Below are positions 1-7,640 of a stretch of DNA of 27,765 nucleotides, in pieces. Where the stretch lies: positions 1-27,765 of the forward strand of contig JARCRR010000021.1 in the NCBI GenBank assembly GCA_029850565.1. The letters run 5' to 3'. A program made the position numbers and the translations under genes. The stretch is from Gallionella sp. Lineage in GTDB: Bacteria > Pseudomonadota > Gammaproteobacteria > Burkholderiales > Gallionellaceae. The notes under the pieces are model-generated. The model worked only from the letters and a program-made list of their open reading frames with translations. It searched no databases and was not told the origin of the DNA. Numbering within the stretch: the stretch's first letter is position 1; the number at the start of each line of letters is the position of its first letter.

Positions 1-1434
1 GCCGCGCAGGTCCTCCGCCAGACTGTGTTCGCCGTACAGTGCGCGGAAATCGAAGAAGATGGAAGCATGCAAAAGTGCTTCCGGCGAACCTCCGCTGATC
101 CAGTTCGAGAAGGCGCTCTTCCACTCTTCCAGCGAGAGACACCACTTTGGATTGCTCGCCATGATCCCGCCTTTGCAAAGCGGAAACCCGCACTGCGCCA
201 AGGTCTCGTTGATACGTTTCGCGATGGGCAACAACTGTTCTCGCACTTGGTCTACCGTCTGCCCTGTCGGCACCTTGAAGATGAGCGCGTTGTCCTGGTC
301 GGTGTTGAGCGTCTGTTCGAAACGTCCCTCCGACCCCAAGGCCATCCAGCACAGGCCGTCATGCAAGGCGGTGCCGACGATACCGCCGGCCTTGCATTCC
401 AATTCCACCACGCGCGCGGTGAGCAGGTCGTTGAAGGTGGAGATGAACTGGGTCAGTTGTTCGGGCGCGACGCCTTGCGCCATCATGTTGTGCGCCATGC
501 TGCGGATATCGGCGGCGCCCTGTTGCAGCACCTCCGTCGTTTCGGCATGGCGTATCGTCGTACCAATCTGGCGCAACCCCACGCGTTGCAAGGCGAACAG
601 ATCCTTCTCCGAGACCAGCCCGACCAACCTGTCGTTCTCCACCACCAGCACATGCCGGAAACCGTACTTCGCCATCATCAATGCAGCCTCATGCGCCAGC
701 GACTGCGGCGGCAATGCATGCAACTGCGTGGACATCACGCCGATCACCGGCAGTTCCAGATCGATCTGCGGCAAAGCGATACGCTCCAACACATCCGGCA
801 AGGTCAGGATGCCGAGCGGTCTCTTGTTTTCGTCGATGGCCACCATCGAGCCGACATGCTGTTCATGCATGGTCTTCAGCACTTCGCGCACCGTTGTTTC
901 AGGTGCGCAGGTGACCGGCGACCGCCGCACGATGGAGGACAGCGAACTGGCAAGCGATTGTTGCTCGGCACTGGAATGACTGTACTGCGCCTGGATGATT
1001 TGCTTGGAATGCTCCAGCAGATTGGCAATGCGACGCGTGCAAAAATCACGGAAGGCTGCGCTCATGCCGATCAACTCATGGAAATCGGCCGCCGGAAGTT
1101 CATAACAAAAGGTGTCGCTACCGGCCCGATAGAAGCTTGCCACCGCACGGTGTGCCAACAATGCCCCCAGCGGAAAACACTCGCCCTCTGTCAACTCCAT
1201 CCACGTATCCGATTCGGTCGCATCGGCGACCTTTTGTTCAGCCTGCACCGTTCCCTGCTTGATGACCAAAAAGTGATCCGCCACCCCCAGCTCCGGCGAA
1301 ACGATCACTTCATCCTTGGCGTAATAACCAAGGCGCATGCGCTCCAACATCCATAACACATGGCTGAGTTCCATTCGATCGAAGGGCGCATGTTTGGTGA
1401 TGAAGGCAAGCTCTGAAGGATGGATCGCGCTCAA
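1..1434 (-). CDS. cNMP-like/CBS/DUF294 nucleotidyltransferase, partial at left edge
   Basis: Predicted cytoplasmic signalling nucleotidyltransferase of the DUF294 family; the substrate is unknown. The visible 478 codons run open to position 1, so the C-terminal part lies outside the window. Residues about 15-125 look like a cyclic-nucleotide-binding-type domain, about 155-285 like a CBS pair, and about 320 onward like the DUF294 nucleotidyltransferase. The GlnD-like motif GSEGRFEQ is at residues 367-374, followed by NTDQDNA. The start is a TTG at 1434, chosen because AAGGGG lies about 8 bases upstream, an in-frame TGA lies just beyond, and the encoded N-terminus reads LSAIHPSELAF. The next in-frame ATG would remove about 20 residues. 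The gene is divergent from the CoA-binding gene. In this family the partner is often an exonuclease-type or symporter gene, which may lie off the edge. Family assignment is firm; the role is unknown. Confidence 0.88.
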   Translation of the reverse strand, partial: MSAIHPSELAFITKHAPFDRMELSHVLWMLERMRLGYYAKDEVIVSPELGVADHFLVIKQGTVQAEQKVADATESDTWMELTEGECFPLGALLAHRAVASFYRAGSDTFCYELPAADFHELIGMSAAFRDFCTRRIANLLEHSKQIIQAQYSHSSAEQQSLASSLSSIVRRSPVTCAPETTVREVLKTMHEQHVGSMVAIDENKRPLGILTLPDVLERIALPQIDLELPVIGVMSTQLHALPPQSLAHEAALMMAKYGFRHVLVVENDRLVGLVSEKDLFALQRVGLRQIGTTIRHAETTEVLQQGAADIRSMAHNMMAQGVAPEQLTQFISTFNDLLTARVVELECKAGGIVGTALHDGLCWMALGSEGRFEQTLNTDQDNALIFKVPTGQTVDQVREQLLPIAKRINETLAQCGFPLCKGGIMASNPKWCLSLEEWKSAFSNWISGGSPEALLHASIFFDFRALYGEHSLAEDLRG

Positions 1435-1500
1435 GGTGATACCCCTTAATGATCATTTGTCATGGTTTATTATAGGCACATCGTCTTTCGGCAAACTGAC

Positions 1501-1953
1501 ATGTTATTCGCCAATCCTACTCCCACCGAGATATGCGCCTTATTGCACAAGGTCCACACCGTGGCGGTTCTCGGCCTGTCATCCAACACTTCGCGCCCCA
1601 GCTTCAATGTCGCAAAGGCACTGCAAGGTTTCGGCTACCGCATCATCCCTGTAAGGCCCCTCGTTGAAGAAGTGCTGGGTGAAAAAGCCTACCCCGACCT
1701 TGAGAGCTTGCCCGAAGTGCCCGACATCGTCGACGTGTTCCGCGCTTCCGAACACGTGCCAGCCATCGTCGATAGCTGCATCAAGCTGGGCATCAAGAGC
1801 CTGTGGCTGCAGGATGGCGTGATACACGAAGAGGCCGCACTTCGCGCGCGACAGGCAGGGATCACCGTCGTCATGGATAGATGCATGTTCCGCGACCACG
1901 TCCAACTGTGCGGCCACGACACGGTGGGGCGAAGCCCTCCGGTGCGGGAGTGA
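1501..1953 (+). CDS. CoA-binding domain protein (YccU-like)
   Basis: Small cytoplasmic Rossmann protein of about 150 residues, belonging to the CoA-binding (succinyl-CoA ligase-like) family typified by YccU. The ligand is assumed to be CoA and the physiological role is unknown. The glycine-rich strand-turn reads VAVLGLSSN near residue 20. The C-terminal half carries the family signature LWLQDGVIHEEAA followed by VVMDRCMFRDH. I chose ATG 1501 (MLFANPTPTE) over an in-frame ATG at 1462, because the extra 13 residues are not family-like and 1462 sits within the short divergent intergenic space. No good Shine-Dalgarno precedes 1501, so the start is uncertain. The gene is transcribed away from the DUF294 gene, and the 66 bases between them must hold both promoters. 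The length is normal for the family. Confidence 0.82.
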   Translation: MLFANPTPTEICALLHKVHTVAVLGLSSNTSRPSFNVAKALQGFGYRIIPVRPLVEEVLGEKAYPDLESLPEVPDIVDVFRASEHVPAIVDSCIKLGIKSLWLQDGVIHEEAALRARQAGITVVMDRCMFRDHVQLCGHDTVGRSPPVRE

Positions 1954-2030
1954 CCGCATTGCACCTCCTCCCGCAAACGGCTGGCTACGCCAGTAACGTG
2001 TCGGAGGTGCAGCAAATAAGCACGAACACG

Positions 2031-2036
2031 TATAAT
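2031..2036 (+). promoter_or_regulatory. -10 element of a putative sigma-70 promoter for dapF
   Basis: A perfect TATAAT lies 28 bases upstream of the dapF ATG, in the 111-base gap after the CoA-binding gene. The hexamer 17 bases upstream (TGCAGC) is a poor -35, so strength cannot be judged. It would drive dapF-DUF484 and possibly xerC-rlmI. Confidence 0.5.
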
Positions 2037-2064
2037 CGCCACACTCAATCCTGGCAACTGAACC

Positions 2065-2895
2065 ATGTCCCTCAAATTCACCAAGATGCACGGCGCCGGC
2101 AACGACTTTGTCGTGCTCGACGGTGTGCGTCAGAAGATCGAGCTGTCACCGGAGAACATCCGTTTTATCGCCGACCGCAATTTTGGCATCGGTTGCGATC
2201 AACTTTTGCTGGTTGAGAAGGCACAGCATAAAGAGGCCGACTTCCGCTATCGCATCTTCAACGCCGACGGCGGCGAGGTGGAGCAATGCGGCAACGGTGC
2301 GCGCTGCTTCGTACGCTTCGTGCATGACCACAAATTGACCCACAAACGCGAGATCGTGGTGGAGACCAAGAGCGGCCTCATCTCGCCGCGCCTGGAAGAG
2401 GACGGTCGCGTAACGGTGAACATGGGCGCGCCCATCTTCGAGCCAATGCGCATCCCCTTCGTGAGCGACGACGATGCCGTTATCCAGACTTTGGACGTGG
2501 ATGGGGCGACGGTGCAGATCACCGCTGTGTCGATGGGCAACCCGCACGCTGTGCAAGTGGTGACGGACGTCGAGTCGGCTCCCGTCACCGTACAAGGCCC
2601 GCTCATCGAACGTCATCCGCGTTTCCCCAAGCGGGTGAACGCGGGCTTCATGCAGGTGCTGGATCGCGACCACATCAAACTGCGCGTGTTCGAGCGCGGT
2701 GCGGGAGAGACGTTATCTTGCGGCACCGGCGCCTGCGCCGCCGTAGTCGCCGGTATCCGGCGCGGTCTGCTGGATGCGACCGTGCATGTCGCCACACGCG
2801 GCGGCACGCTCAGTATCACATGGCAAGGCGAAGGTTCCTCTGTGCAAATGACAGGTCCCGCCATTACGGTGTTCGAGGGCGAGATCAATTTATGA
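2065..2895 (+). CDS. dapF: diaminopimelate epimerase
   Basis: Interconverts LL- and meso-diaminopimelate in the cytoplasm, the penultimate step of lysine synthesis and the source of meso-DAP for peptidoglycan. The 276 residues match the usual length. Both catalytic thiols are visible: Cys75 in EQCGNGARCF and Cys219 in GAGETLSCGTGACAA. The N-terminal family motif is KMHGAGNDFVVLD. The ATG at 2065 is the only sensible start, as it gives the conserved MSLKFTKMHGAGND opening. The stop overlaps an ATG (ATGA at 2892-2895) of the DUF484 frame, so the two genes are likely cotranscribed. The order dapF-DUF484-xerC is conserved in many Beta- and Gammaproteobacteria. Confidence 0.97.
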   Translation: MSLKFTKMHGAGNDFVVLDGVRQKIELSPENIRFIADRNFGIGCDQLLLVEKAQHKEADFRYRIFNADGGEVEQCGNGARCFVRFVHDHKLTHKREIVVETKSGLISPRLEEDGRVTVNMGAPIFEPMRIPFVSDDDAVIQTLDVDGATVQITAVSMGNPHAVQVVTDVESAPVTVQGPLIERHPRFPKRVNAGFMQVLDRDHIKLRVFERGAGETLSCGTGACAAVVAGIRRGLLDATVHVATRGGTLSITWQGEGSSVQMTGPAITVFEGEINL

Positions 2896-2906
2896 AAGAG
2901 ACAATA

Positions 2907-3527
2907 ATGAAGTCCGAAGAGATCGCAAAATATTTGCAGGATAATCCGCAGTTCTTTGAAGAGCACGCTCAGTTGCTCTCCGAGATCACTCTGCCCCATC
3001 CGCACGGTGGCCGCACCGTGTCGCTGTCGGAACGACAACTGCTCACCCTGCGTGAGCGCGTGAAGGAGCTGGAGAAGAAGCTGCACGAGTTGCTCGAATA
3101 TGCGAAGGAGAACGATGCGCTGCAACTCAAGGTGCATCAGTTCAATTGCGCACTGTTCGTGCCTCACGACCGCAGTACTTTGCAGAACCAGGTAGTGAAC
3201 AACCTGCGCGACATCTTCTCCGTACCCCACGCGGCGCTGCATCTTTGGAAAGACGAGCCGCCGAGCGCGGAAGTACTCGCTTTCGCCGACCACCATCAAC
3301 AACCCGTGTGCACCCACCACGCCGCGCATGACACACTGGCCTGGTTCGGCGAGGCCGGTGAACATCTGCGCTCGTTCGCCTACCTGCCGCTGCGTGCGAA
3401 CGGCCAGACCATCGGTATGCTCATCCTCGCCAGCGAAGACAAGGAGCGCTTCTATCCCGAGATGGGCACGATGTTCCTGCAGCGCATCGCGGAGACACTG
3501 GGTAGTGCTTTCCGCTTACACGTCTGA
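2907..3527 (+). CDS. DUF484 family protein
   Basis: Cytoplasmic protein of 206 residues from the DUF484 (YigA-like) family, whose function is not established. The N-terminus KSEEIAKYLQDNPQFFEEH is the family hallmark. A helical, probably coiled-coil segment follows (residues about 35-70, rich in E, K and L), then a GAF-like fold from about residue 80 onward. An in-frame ATG at 2892 overlaps the dapF stop. I prefer ATG 2907 because the purine-rich GAAAGAG lies 6 bases upstream of it and the conserved domain begins at once. Use of 2892 would add only five residues. The gene is followed by a long inverted repeat and then xerC. Confidence 0.85.
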   Translation: MKSEEIAKYLQDNPQFFEEHAQLLSEITLPHPHGGRTVSLSERQLLTLRERVKELEKKLHELLEYAKENDALQLKVHQFNCALFVPHDRSTLQNQVVNNLRDIFSVPHAALHLWKDEPPSAEVLAFADHHQQPVCTHHAAHDTLAWFGEAGEHLRSFAYLPLRANGQTIGMLILASEDKERFYPEMGTMFLQRIAETLGSAFRLHV

Positions 3528-3613
3528 TGGGTGGCCCGCAAAATCCAAATTTTGTCGCAATTTTTCATTCGCGCCTTGTCTTGCTTAGAACTTTGAATTT
3601 TGCGGCCCACCCA
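3528..3613. repeat. long inverted repeat filling the DUF484-xerC gap
   Basis: Arms at 3528-3549 and 3592-3613 are reverse complements over 22 bases, with two differences: one C/C clash and one position that could form G-U in RNA. The 42-base spacer is AT-rich. The repeat begins directly after the DUF484 stop codon and ends two bases before the xerC ATG, so it fills the whole gap. As RNA it would make a long stem-loop hiding the xerC start region, and no T-run follows. It could be an attenuator, an mRNA-stability element or a miniature repeat. Confidence 0.7.
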
Positions 3614-3614
3614 C

Positions 3615-4511
3615 ATGCCTGAAAATTCTGCCACGCTTGAAGGCTATCTCGCCTACCTGAACAACGAGCGCAACTACTCCCCCCTCACCGCCGAGAACTA
3701 TGCGCGCGACATCCGTCGCCTGTTCAGCCTAGCCGGTGCGACACCGCTGGCCGCTCTCAAGAGTCATCACATCCGTCGCTACATCGCACAGTTGCATGGC
3801 GGCGGCCTGGGCGGACGTTCCCTGGCACGCGTACTGTCGGCATGGCGCGGATTCTTTTCCTATCTGATGCGCGACCACGGCTGCAAGAGCAATCCCTGTG
3901 TCGGCCTGCGCCCCCCCAAAGCCCTCAAGACTTTGCCGCATGCGTTGTCGCCGGACGAAGCGGTAAAGCTGGTCGAGATGCCGGTAGAGACAACAATGGA
4001 TGCGCGCGACAAGGCGATGTTCGAATTGCTCTATTCATCCGGTCTGCGTCTCGCCGAGCTGGTGGGTCTGGAGCGCGACACCATTCAGAACAGCTTGTCC
4101 TCCCAGGAACTGAGCGTCACCGGCAAAGGCCGCAAAACGCGCATCGTGCCGATGGGCAGTCATGCGGTTGCCGCGATCCGGGCCTGGTTGGCAGTGCGCG
4201 ACCAGATCGCCGCAGCGGAGGAGACCGCACTGTTCGTCGGCAAGAACGGCAGGCGCATCACGCCACGCACGGTACAACTGCATCTGCGCAAGCGCGGCAT
4301 CACGCAAGGTATCGCCAGCGGCGTACATCCCCACCTGTTGCGCCATTCATTCGCCACCCATGTGTTGCAGTCTTCCGGCGATCTGCGTGCCGTGCAGGAA
4401 ATGTTGGGTCACGCCAGCATCTCCACCACGCAGGTCTACACCCACCTCGATTTCCAATACCTCGCCAAAATCTACGACAGTGCGCATCCGCGTGCCAAGA
4501 AAAAGACATGA
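3615..4511 (+). CDS. xerC: tyrosine recombinase XerC
   Basis: Site-specific tyrosine recombinase that works with XerD and FtsK at dif to resolve chromosome dimers. The 298 residues are the normal length. The N-terminal SAM-like core-binding domain spans about 5-90 and the catalytic domain about 105-290. All catalytic residues are present: Arg145 (SSGLRLAEL), Lys171 (GKGRK), His240 and Arg243 (HPHLLRHSF), His266 (LGHAS) and the nucleophile Tyr275 (TQVYTHLD). ATG 3615 was chosen over an in-frame TTG at 3600, which lies inside the right arm of the inverted repeat. No convincing Shine-Dalgarno precedes either, so translation may be coupled or limited by the hairpin. Its stop overlaps the next start by four bases (ATGA). 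The dapF-DUF484-xerC context favours XerC over XerD or an integrase. Confidence 0.95.
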   Translation: MPENSATLEGYLAYLNNERNYSPLTAENYARDIRRLFSLAGATPLAALKSHHIRRYIAQLHGGGLGGRSLARVLSAWRGFFSYLMRDHGCKSNPCVGLRPPKALKTLPHALSPDEAVKLVEMPVETTMDARDKAMFELLYSSGLRLAELVGLERDTIQNSLSSQELSVTGKGRKTRIVPMGSHAVAAIRAWLAVRDQIAAAEETALFVGKNGRRITPRTVQLHLRKRGITQGIASGVHPHLLRHSFATHVLQSSGDLRAVQEMLGHASISTTQVYTHLDFQYLAKIYDSAHPRAKKKT

Positions 4512-5845
4512 CCCAAACCAAACCAAGATCCCATTCCACGCCGCACCGTCATTCTCAGGGCGGCAAAGATTTTCGCAAGCGTATACAGCGCGACAAGCAG
4601 CACAGTAACGCACCCGCATCACAGCCGGCATCACGCCCGCGTGCAGGTGATGCATCCGGCAGACCTTGCATCACCCTCAAGGAGGGGCGCGAGAAGTCTT
4701 TGCAACGCCGTCATCCGTGGATATTCTCCGGTGCGATCGAATGTATCGACGGCGCACCCAAAAGTGGTGACACGGTACCGGTGCGCGACGCCGCGGGGAA
4801 TTTCCTCGCGTGGGCTGCCTACAACGCCGACTCGCAGATCACTGCCCGCGTGTGGTCATGGCATGAGAGAGATGCCATCGACAAAGCGTTTTTCCACAAG
4901 CGCATCGGTGATGCATTGGCCGCTCGGCGCATGCTGGGGATCGGACGCGACAGCAACGGTATGCGCATCATCCACGGCGAATCGGACGGATTGCCCGGAC
5001 TCATCGTGGATAAATACGGCGATGTTTTGGTGATGCAATTGGGAAGCGCGGGACCCGAGCATTGGCGCGACACCATCGCGGACATCTTGCAAGAACTGTG
5101 TGCGCCTGTCGCTATCTATGAGCGCTCGGATTCCGACGGACGCGAACTGGAAGGTTTGCCGAAACGCAACGGTATCGTGCGCGGCACTTTGCCAGCGACG
5201 ATTGAAGTGATGGAGAACGGATTGCGCTTCGCCGTCGATGTCGCCGCAGGACAGAAGACCGGCTACTACCTCGATCAGCGCGACAACCGCGCATTCACCG
5301 GCGCCTTGGCATCCGGCCGCGATGTGCTCAACTGTTTTTGCTACACCGGCGGCTTCTCGCTCTATGCACTGCGCGGCGGCGCGAAGTCGGTGTTATCCAT
5401 CGACTCTTCCCAAGAAGCTGTAGAACTCGCGCAACAGAATGTAGCCTTGAATGGATTGGATGCATCGAGAGCCGAATGGCAATGTGCCGACGTGTTCGAA
5501 GCCCTGCGCAAACTGCGCGACCAGAACCGCAAGTTCGACCTCATCGTGCTCGACCCGCCCAAGTTCGCTCCTACCGCCGCCTTCGCCGAGAAGGCATCGC
5601 GTGCGTACAAAGACATCAACCTGCTCGGCTTCAAACTGCTGCGTCCGGGTGGCTTGCTGTTCACCTATTCATGTTCGGGTGGTATCAGCGACGACCTGTT
5701 CCAGAAGATCATCGCCGGTGCGACATTGGATGCAGGAGTGGATGCGCAGATCGTGAAGAAACTGCACGCAGCACCGGATCATCCGGTGCTGCTGAGTTTC
5801 CCCGAGGGGGCGTATTTGAAGGGGCTGGTATTGAGGGTAGGTTGA
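4508..5845 (+). CDS. rlmI: 23S rRNA m5C methyltransferase, RlmI-like, with basic N-terminal tail
   Basis: SAM-dependent rRNA methyltransferase of the RlmI family (m5C1962 in E. coli 23S rRNA), 445 residues. After a basic, low-complexity tail of about 52 residues, the PUA domain opens with ITLKEGREKSLQRRHPWIFS. An RlmI-like linker domain follows, then the Rossmann methyltransferase domain. That domain carries the SAM-binding NCFCYTGGFSLYA segment, DPPKFAP, and a YSCSGG motif holding the probable catalytic cysteine. The start is the ATG that overlaps the xerC stop (ATGA). The frame stays open far upstream inside xerC, but that extension is an antisense-like shadow. No in-frame ATG removes the tail, so it appears real. 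RlmI, not RlmK/L or RlmN, is favoured by the PUA-first architecture. Confidence 0.9.
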   Translation: MTQTKPRSHSTPHRHSQGGKDFRKRIQRDKQHSNAPASQPASRPRAGDASGRPCITLKEGREKSLQRRHPWIFSGAIECIDGAPKSGDTVPVRDAAGNFLAWAAYNADSQITARVWSWHERDAIDKAFFHKRIGDALAARRMLGIGRDSNGMRIIHGESDGLPGLIVDKYGDVLVMQLGSAGPEHWRDTIADILQELCAPVAIYERSDSDGRELEGLPKRNGIVRGTLPATIEVMENGLRFAVDVAAGQKTGYYLDQRDNRAFTGALASGRDVLNCFCYTGGFSLYALRGGAKSVLSIDSSQEAVELAQQNVALNGLDASRAEWQCADVFEALRKLRDQNRKFDLIVLDPPKFAPTAAFAEKASRAYKDINLLGFKLLRPGGLLFTYSCSGGISDDLFQKIIAGATLDAGVDAQIVKKLHAAPDHPVLLSFPEGAYLKGLVLRVG

Positions 5846-5857
5846 CCCTGTTACAAT
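5831..5857 (+). promoter_or_regulatory. putative promoter of the restriction-modification module
   Basis: TTGAGG at 5831-5836 and TACAAT at 5852-5857 are separated by 15 bases, just at and after the rlmI stop. Transcription would begin about 20 bases before the endonuclease ATG at 5886. The short spacer makes this moderate to weak evidence. Confidence 0.35.
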
Positions 5858-5885
5858 GCAACATCAGATTTGAAAGCTGGAAGTC

Positions 5886-6473
5886 ATGGGAACAGAACTG
5901 CTGCCACAATACATACGTGACAACTACGAGGTGCATGAGTGGAAACACGCGTGCGCCATCTTGAAACAAGACTTTCCCAATGAATGGAACGATATCATTG
6001 AAGTTCTGAAAAATTTTCATTTCCGCCGCAGTTGGCTAACAGTCGGCGGGGGACGCAAGTCGAAGATCTCAGAAGCAATCGATAGCGAACTGTATTCGCG
6101 TGGCTGGGTTGAAAAACAGTTCGACACGGAAATAGTCATCGACAAGAATCGAATTGAAAGCCCAACCCATCAAGTTGATTGCTTTAAGAATCGCGTCGCA
6201 CTCGAAATTGAGTGGAATAATAAAGATCCTTTTTTTGATCGCGACCTTAATAACTTCCGCCTGCTCTTCGAACTCCGTGCAGTATCTGTTGGAATTATCA
6301 TCACCCGCTGCGACAACTTGCAGGACATATTCAACGAATTGGGAAGAGGCTCTAGTTTCGGCGCTTCTACAACACACATGAGTAAGTTGTTGCCACGCAT
6401 CGAAGGTGGCAGCGGTGGTGGCTGCCCTGTATTGGTTATTGGCATTACCAAAAATCTCTATATTGAGGACTGA
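5886..6473 (+). CDS. BglII/BstYI-like type II restriction endonuclease
   Basis: Predicted type II DNA endonuclease of 195 residues, paired with the adenine methyltransferase that follows after two bases. The central part resembles the BglII/BamHI-like PD-(D/E)xK fold. Asp98, Glu107 and Glu109 (in HQVDCF and ALEIEWN) have the same 9- and 2-residue spacing as I recall for BglII's Asp84, Glu93 and Gln95. The FRLLFEL segment and the strand GIIITR follow, as in that family. The recognition sequence cannot be read from the protein; RGATCY-type sites are only a family-based guess. Base composition is visibly lower in GC than the flanking genes (line 6181-6240 is 22 of 60 G+C by hand count), which suggests horizontal acquisition. 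No controller (C) protein gene is present. The function call is by motif and context only. Confidence 0.78.
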   Translation: MGTELLPQYIRDNYEVHEWKHACAILKQDFPNEWNDIIEVLKNFHFRRSWLTVGGGRKSKISEAIDSELYSRGWVEKQFDTEIVIDKNRIESPTHQVDCFKNRVALEIEWNNKDPFFDRDLNNFRLLFELRAVSVGIIITRCDNLQDIFNELGRGSSFGASTTHMSKLLPRIEGGSGGGCPVLVIGITKNLYIED

Positions 6474-6475
6474 AT

Positions 6476-7147
6476 ATGACCAAGCCAAAGAAAATCATTA
6501 TTTCCGAAGCAGGAGCTGATCTGTTAGCGCGCACAGCAGGTCGATCTTTTGCGACTATTTTGGCCGATCCACCTTGGCAGTTCCAGAACCGTACAGGCAA
6601 GATGGCTCCCGAGCATAAACGCCTTAACCGCTATGGGACGATGGTATTAGACGATATTCTTGCGCTCCCTGTTGCACAATTAACTGCTGACACCGCTCAC
6701 CTCTATTTGTGGGTGCCTAACGCCCTCTTGCCCGAGGGATTGCGTGTTTTAGAAGCGTGGGGCTTCCAGTACAAAAGCAATTTGGTTTGGCACAAAGTAC
6801 GGAAGGACGGCGGGCCGGATGGTCGCGGTGTTGGGTTCTATTTCCGAAACACAACCGAACTCATACTGTTTGGCGTAAAAGGCAAAAATGCAAGAACACT
6901 TGCTCCTGGGCGCAGCCAAGTAAATATCATCAGAAGTATGAAACGTGAACACAGCCGCAAGCCCGATGAGATGTACGAACTTGTCGAGGCATGCAGTCCT
7001 GGGCCACGGCTTGAACTCTTCGCACGAGGATCTCGTCCAGGCTGGACAACTTGGGGCAACCAAGCCGACGATTACTATCCAGATTGGCCGACCTACAGCA
7101 ACCACTCTCAATCAGAATCCGAGCTACTTCTGGCCGGAACAATCTAG
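6476..7147 (+). CDS. MT-A70 family adenine-N6 DNA methyltransferase
   Basis: Predicted N6-adenine methyltransferase of 223 residues that would protect host DNA from the endonuclease encoded immediately upstream. The catalytic DPPW is at residues 31-34 (ATILADPPWQF). The MT-A70 hallmarks YGTMVLDDILALPV and TAHLYLWVPN follow, then the TELILFGVKG strand and the C-terminal ELFARGSRPGWTTWGNQ. The MT-A70 fold is shared with mRNA m6A enzymes, but beside a restriction endonuclease a DNA role is by far the more likely. The two-base spacing implies translation coupled to the endonuclease. Having R before M without a C gene raises the question of how protection precedes cutting after transfer. A strong terminator closes the unit. 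Confidence 0.9.
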   Translation: MTKPKKIIISEAGADLLARTAGRSFATILADPPWQFQNRTGKMAPEHKRLNRYGTMVLDDILALPVAQLTADTAHLYLWVPNALLPEGLRVLEAWGFQYKSNLVWHKVRKDGGPDGRGVGFYFRNTTELILFGVKGKNARTLAPGRSQVNIIRSMKREHSRKPDEMYELVEACSPGPRLELFARGSRPGWTTWGNQADDYYPDWPTYSNHSQSESELLLAGTI

Positions 7148-7212
7148 GCAAAAAGATGTGGCCGAATTAATGAAGTCAGCATTACATTCGGTTCATCTAG
7201 AGTTGTATTGAA

Positions 7213-7257
7213 ATTAAGGCATGGTGGGCGATAGTCCACCATGCCTTAATGCTTTTG
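7213..7257 (+). terminator. intrinsic terminator of the R-M module
   Basis: A perfect 15-base-pair stem (arms 7213-7227 and 7236-7250) with an 8-base loop is followed by GCTTTT, 66 bases after the methyltransferase stop. The T-tract is short, but the stem is long and exact. On the minus strand it could also stop transcription coming from the rhodanese genes. Confidence 0.8.
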
Positions 7258-7277
7258 AATTTCTATTTTCTTTCCCC

Positions 7278-7500
7278 TCATCCGCCACCGAGTAGCGCAG
7301 GCTGGTCAGGGGATGTCGGCGAGCACTGTTTGAGCACGTGGCCGCGCAGCGGATCGTGCGAGTTGCGCAGCCGCCTGACTAGCCGAGCAACGCAGGGAAC
7401 CTCGAAGAGGTGGCGGATTGGGGTCGCCTTCTTTTGGGTTACTTTTTCTTGGCGAAGCAAGAAAAAGTAACTAGCTGTCGGGCTACCCCCGACGGTGTTG
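7278..7500. repeat. dispersed intergenic repeat with 14-bp hairpin
   Basis: No credible gene. This stretch reads like a repeat seen between genes in many Beta- and Gammaproteobacteria. Its core is an exact 14-base-pair stem-loop at 7438-7471 (arm GTTACTTTTTCTTG, loop GCGAAG), preceded by GGGTCGCC and a TTCTTTTGG run. A second small stem (GTCGGG...CCCGAC) lies at 7477-7493. Short open frames exist on both strands but show no family features. The attribution to a dispersed repeat rests on memory of the motif, since only one copy is in the window. Confidence 0.65.
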
Positions 7501-7531
7501 GGTTGAAAAAAAAGCAGAATTGAACGAGTGT

Positions 7532-7570
7532 GCCCCCCACCCTAGTCCTCCCCCGGCGGGAGAGGGGACA
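7532..7570. repeat. short C-rich/G-rich imperfect palindromic repeat
   Basis: Centred on CCTCCCCCGGCGGGAGAGG, a near-perfect palindrome of a type commonly scattered in proteobacterial intergenic DNA. It follows the hairpin repeat with only about 30 bases between. Non-coding. Confidence 0.5.
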
Positions 7571-7594
7571 AAACCCAGCGGGCTTCGCCCATCC

Positions 7595-7627
7595 TTCGAT
7601 ACGGCTACGCCTACTCAGGACGAACGG
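7595..7627. repeat. TTCGATACGGC...CAGGACGAACGG dispersed repeat
   Basis: This segment begins TTCGATACGGC and ends CAGGACGAACGG, a widely seen intergenic repeat pattern in Proteobacteria. It lies 14 bases before the end of the membrane-anchored rhodanese gene. Only one copy is visible, so the call depends on recognition of the motif. Confidence 0.5.
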
Positions 7628-7640
7628 AATGACGAGCTTA

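Noticed and set aside
25..1356. Long plus-strand open frame (443 codons)
   Set aside because: It lies antisense to the DUF294 gene, whose minus-strand translation shows clear domain motifs; the plus product is His/Arg/Gln-rich and family-less.
3842..4507. Upstream extension of the RlmI frame
   Set aside because: It runs through xerC, whose catalytic residues are complete in another frame; the ATG at 4508 is the real start.
7278..7460. 60-codon minus-strand frame in the repeat region
   Set aside because: It coincides with the hairpin repeat and has no ribosome binding site or family features.
7438..7471. 14-bp hairpin considered as an intrinsic terminator
   Set aside because: No T-run follows on either strand beyond the stem itself, and a better terminator stands at 7213-7257; it fits a dispersed repeat better.
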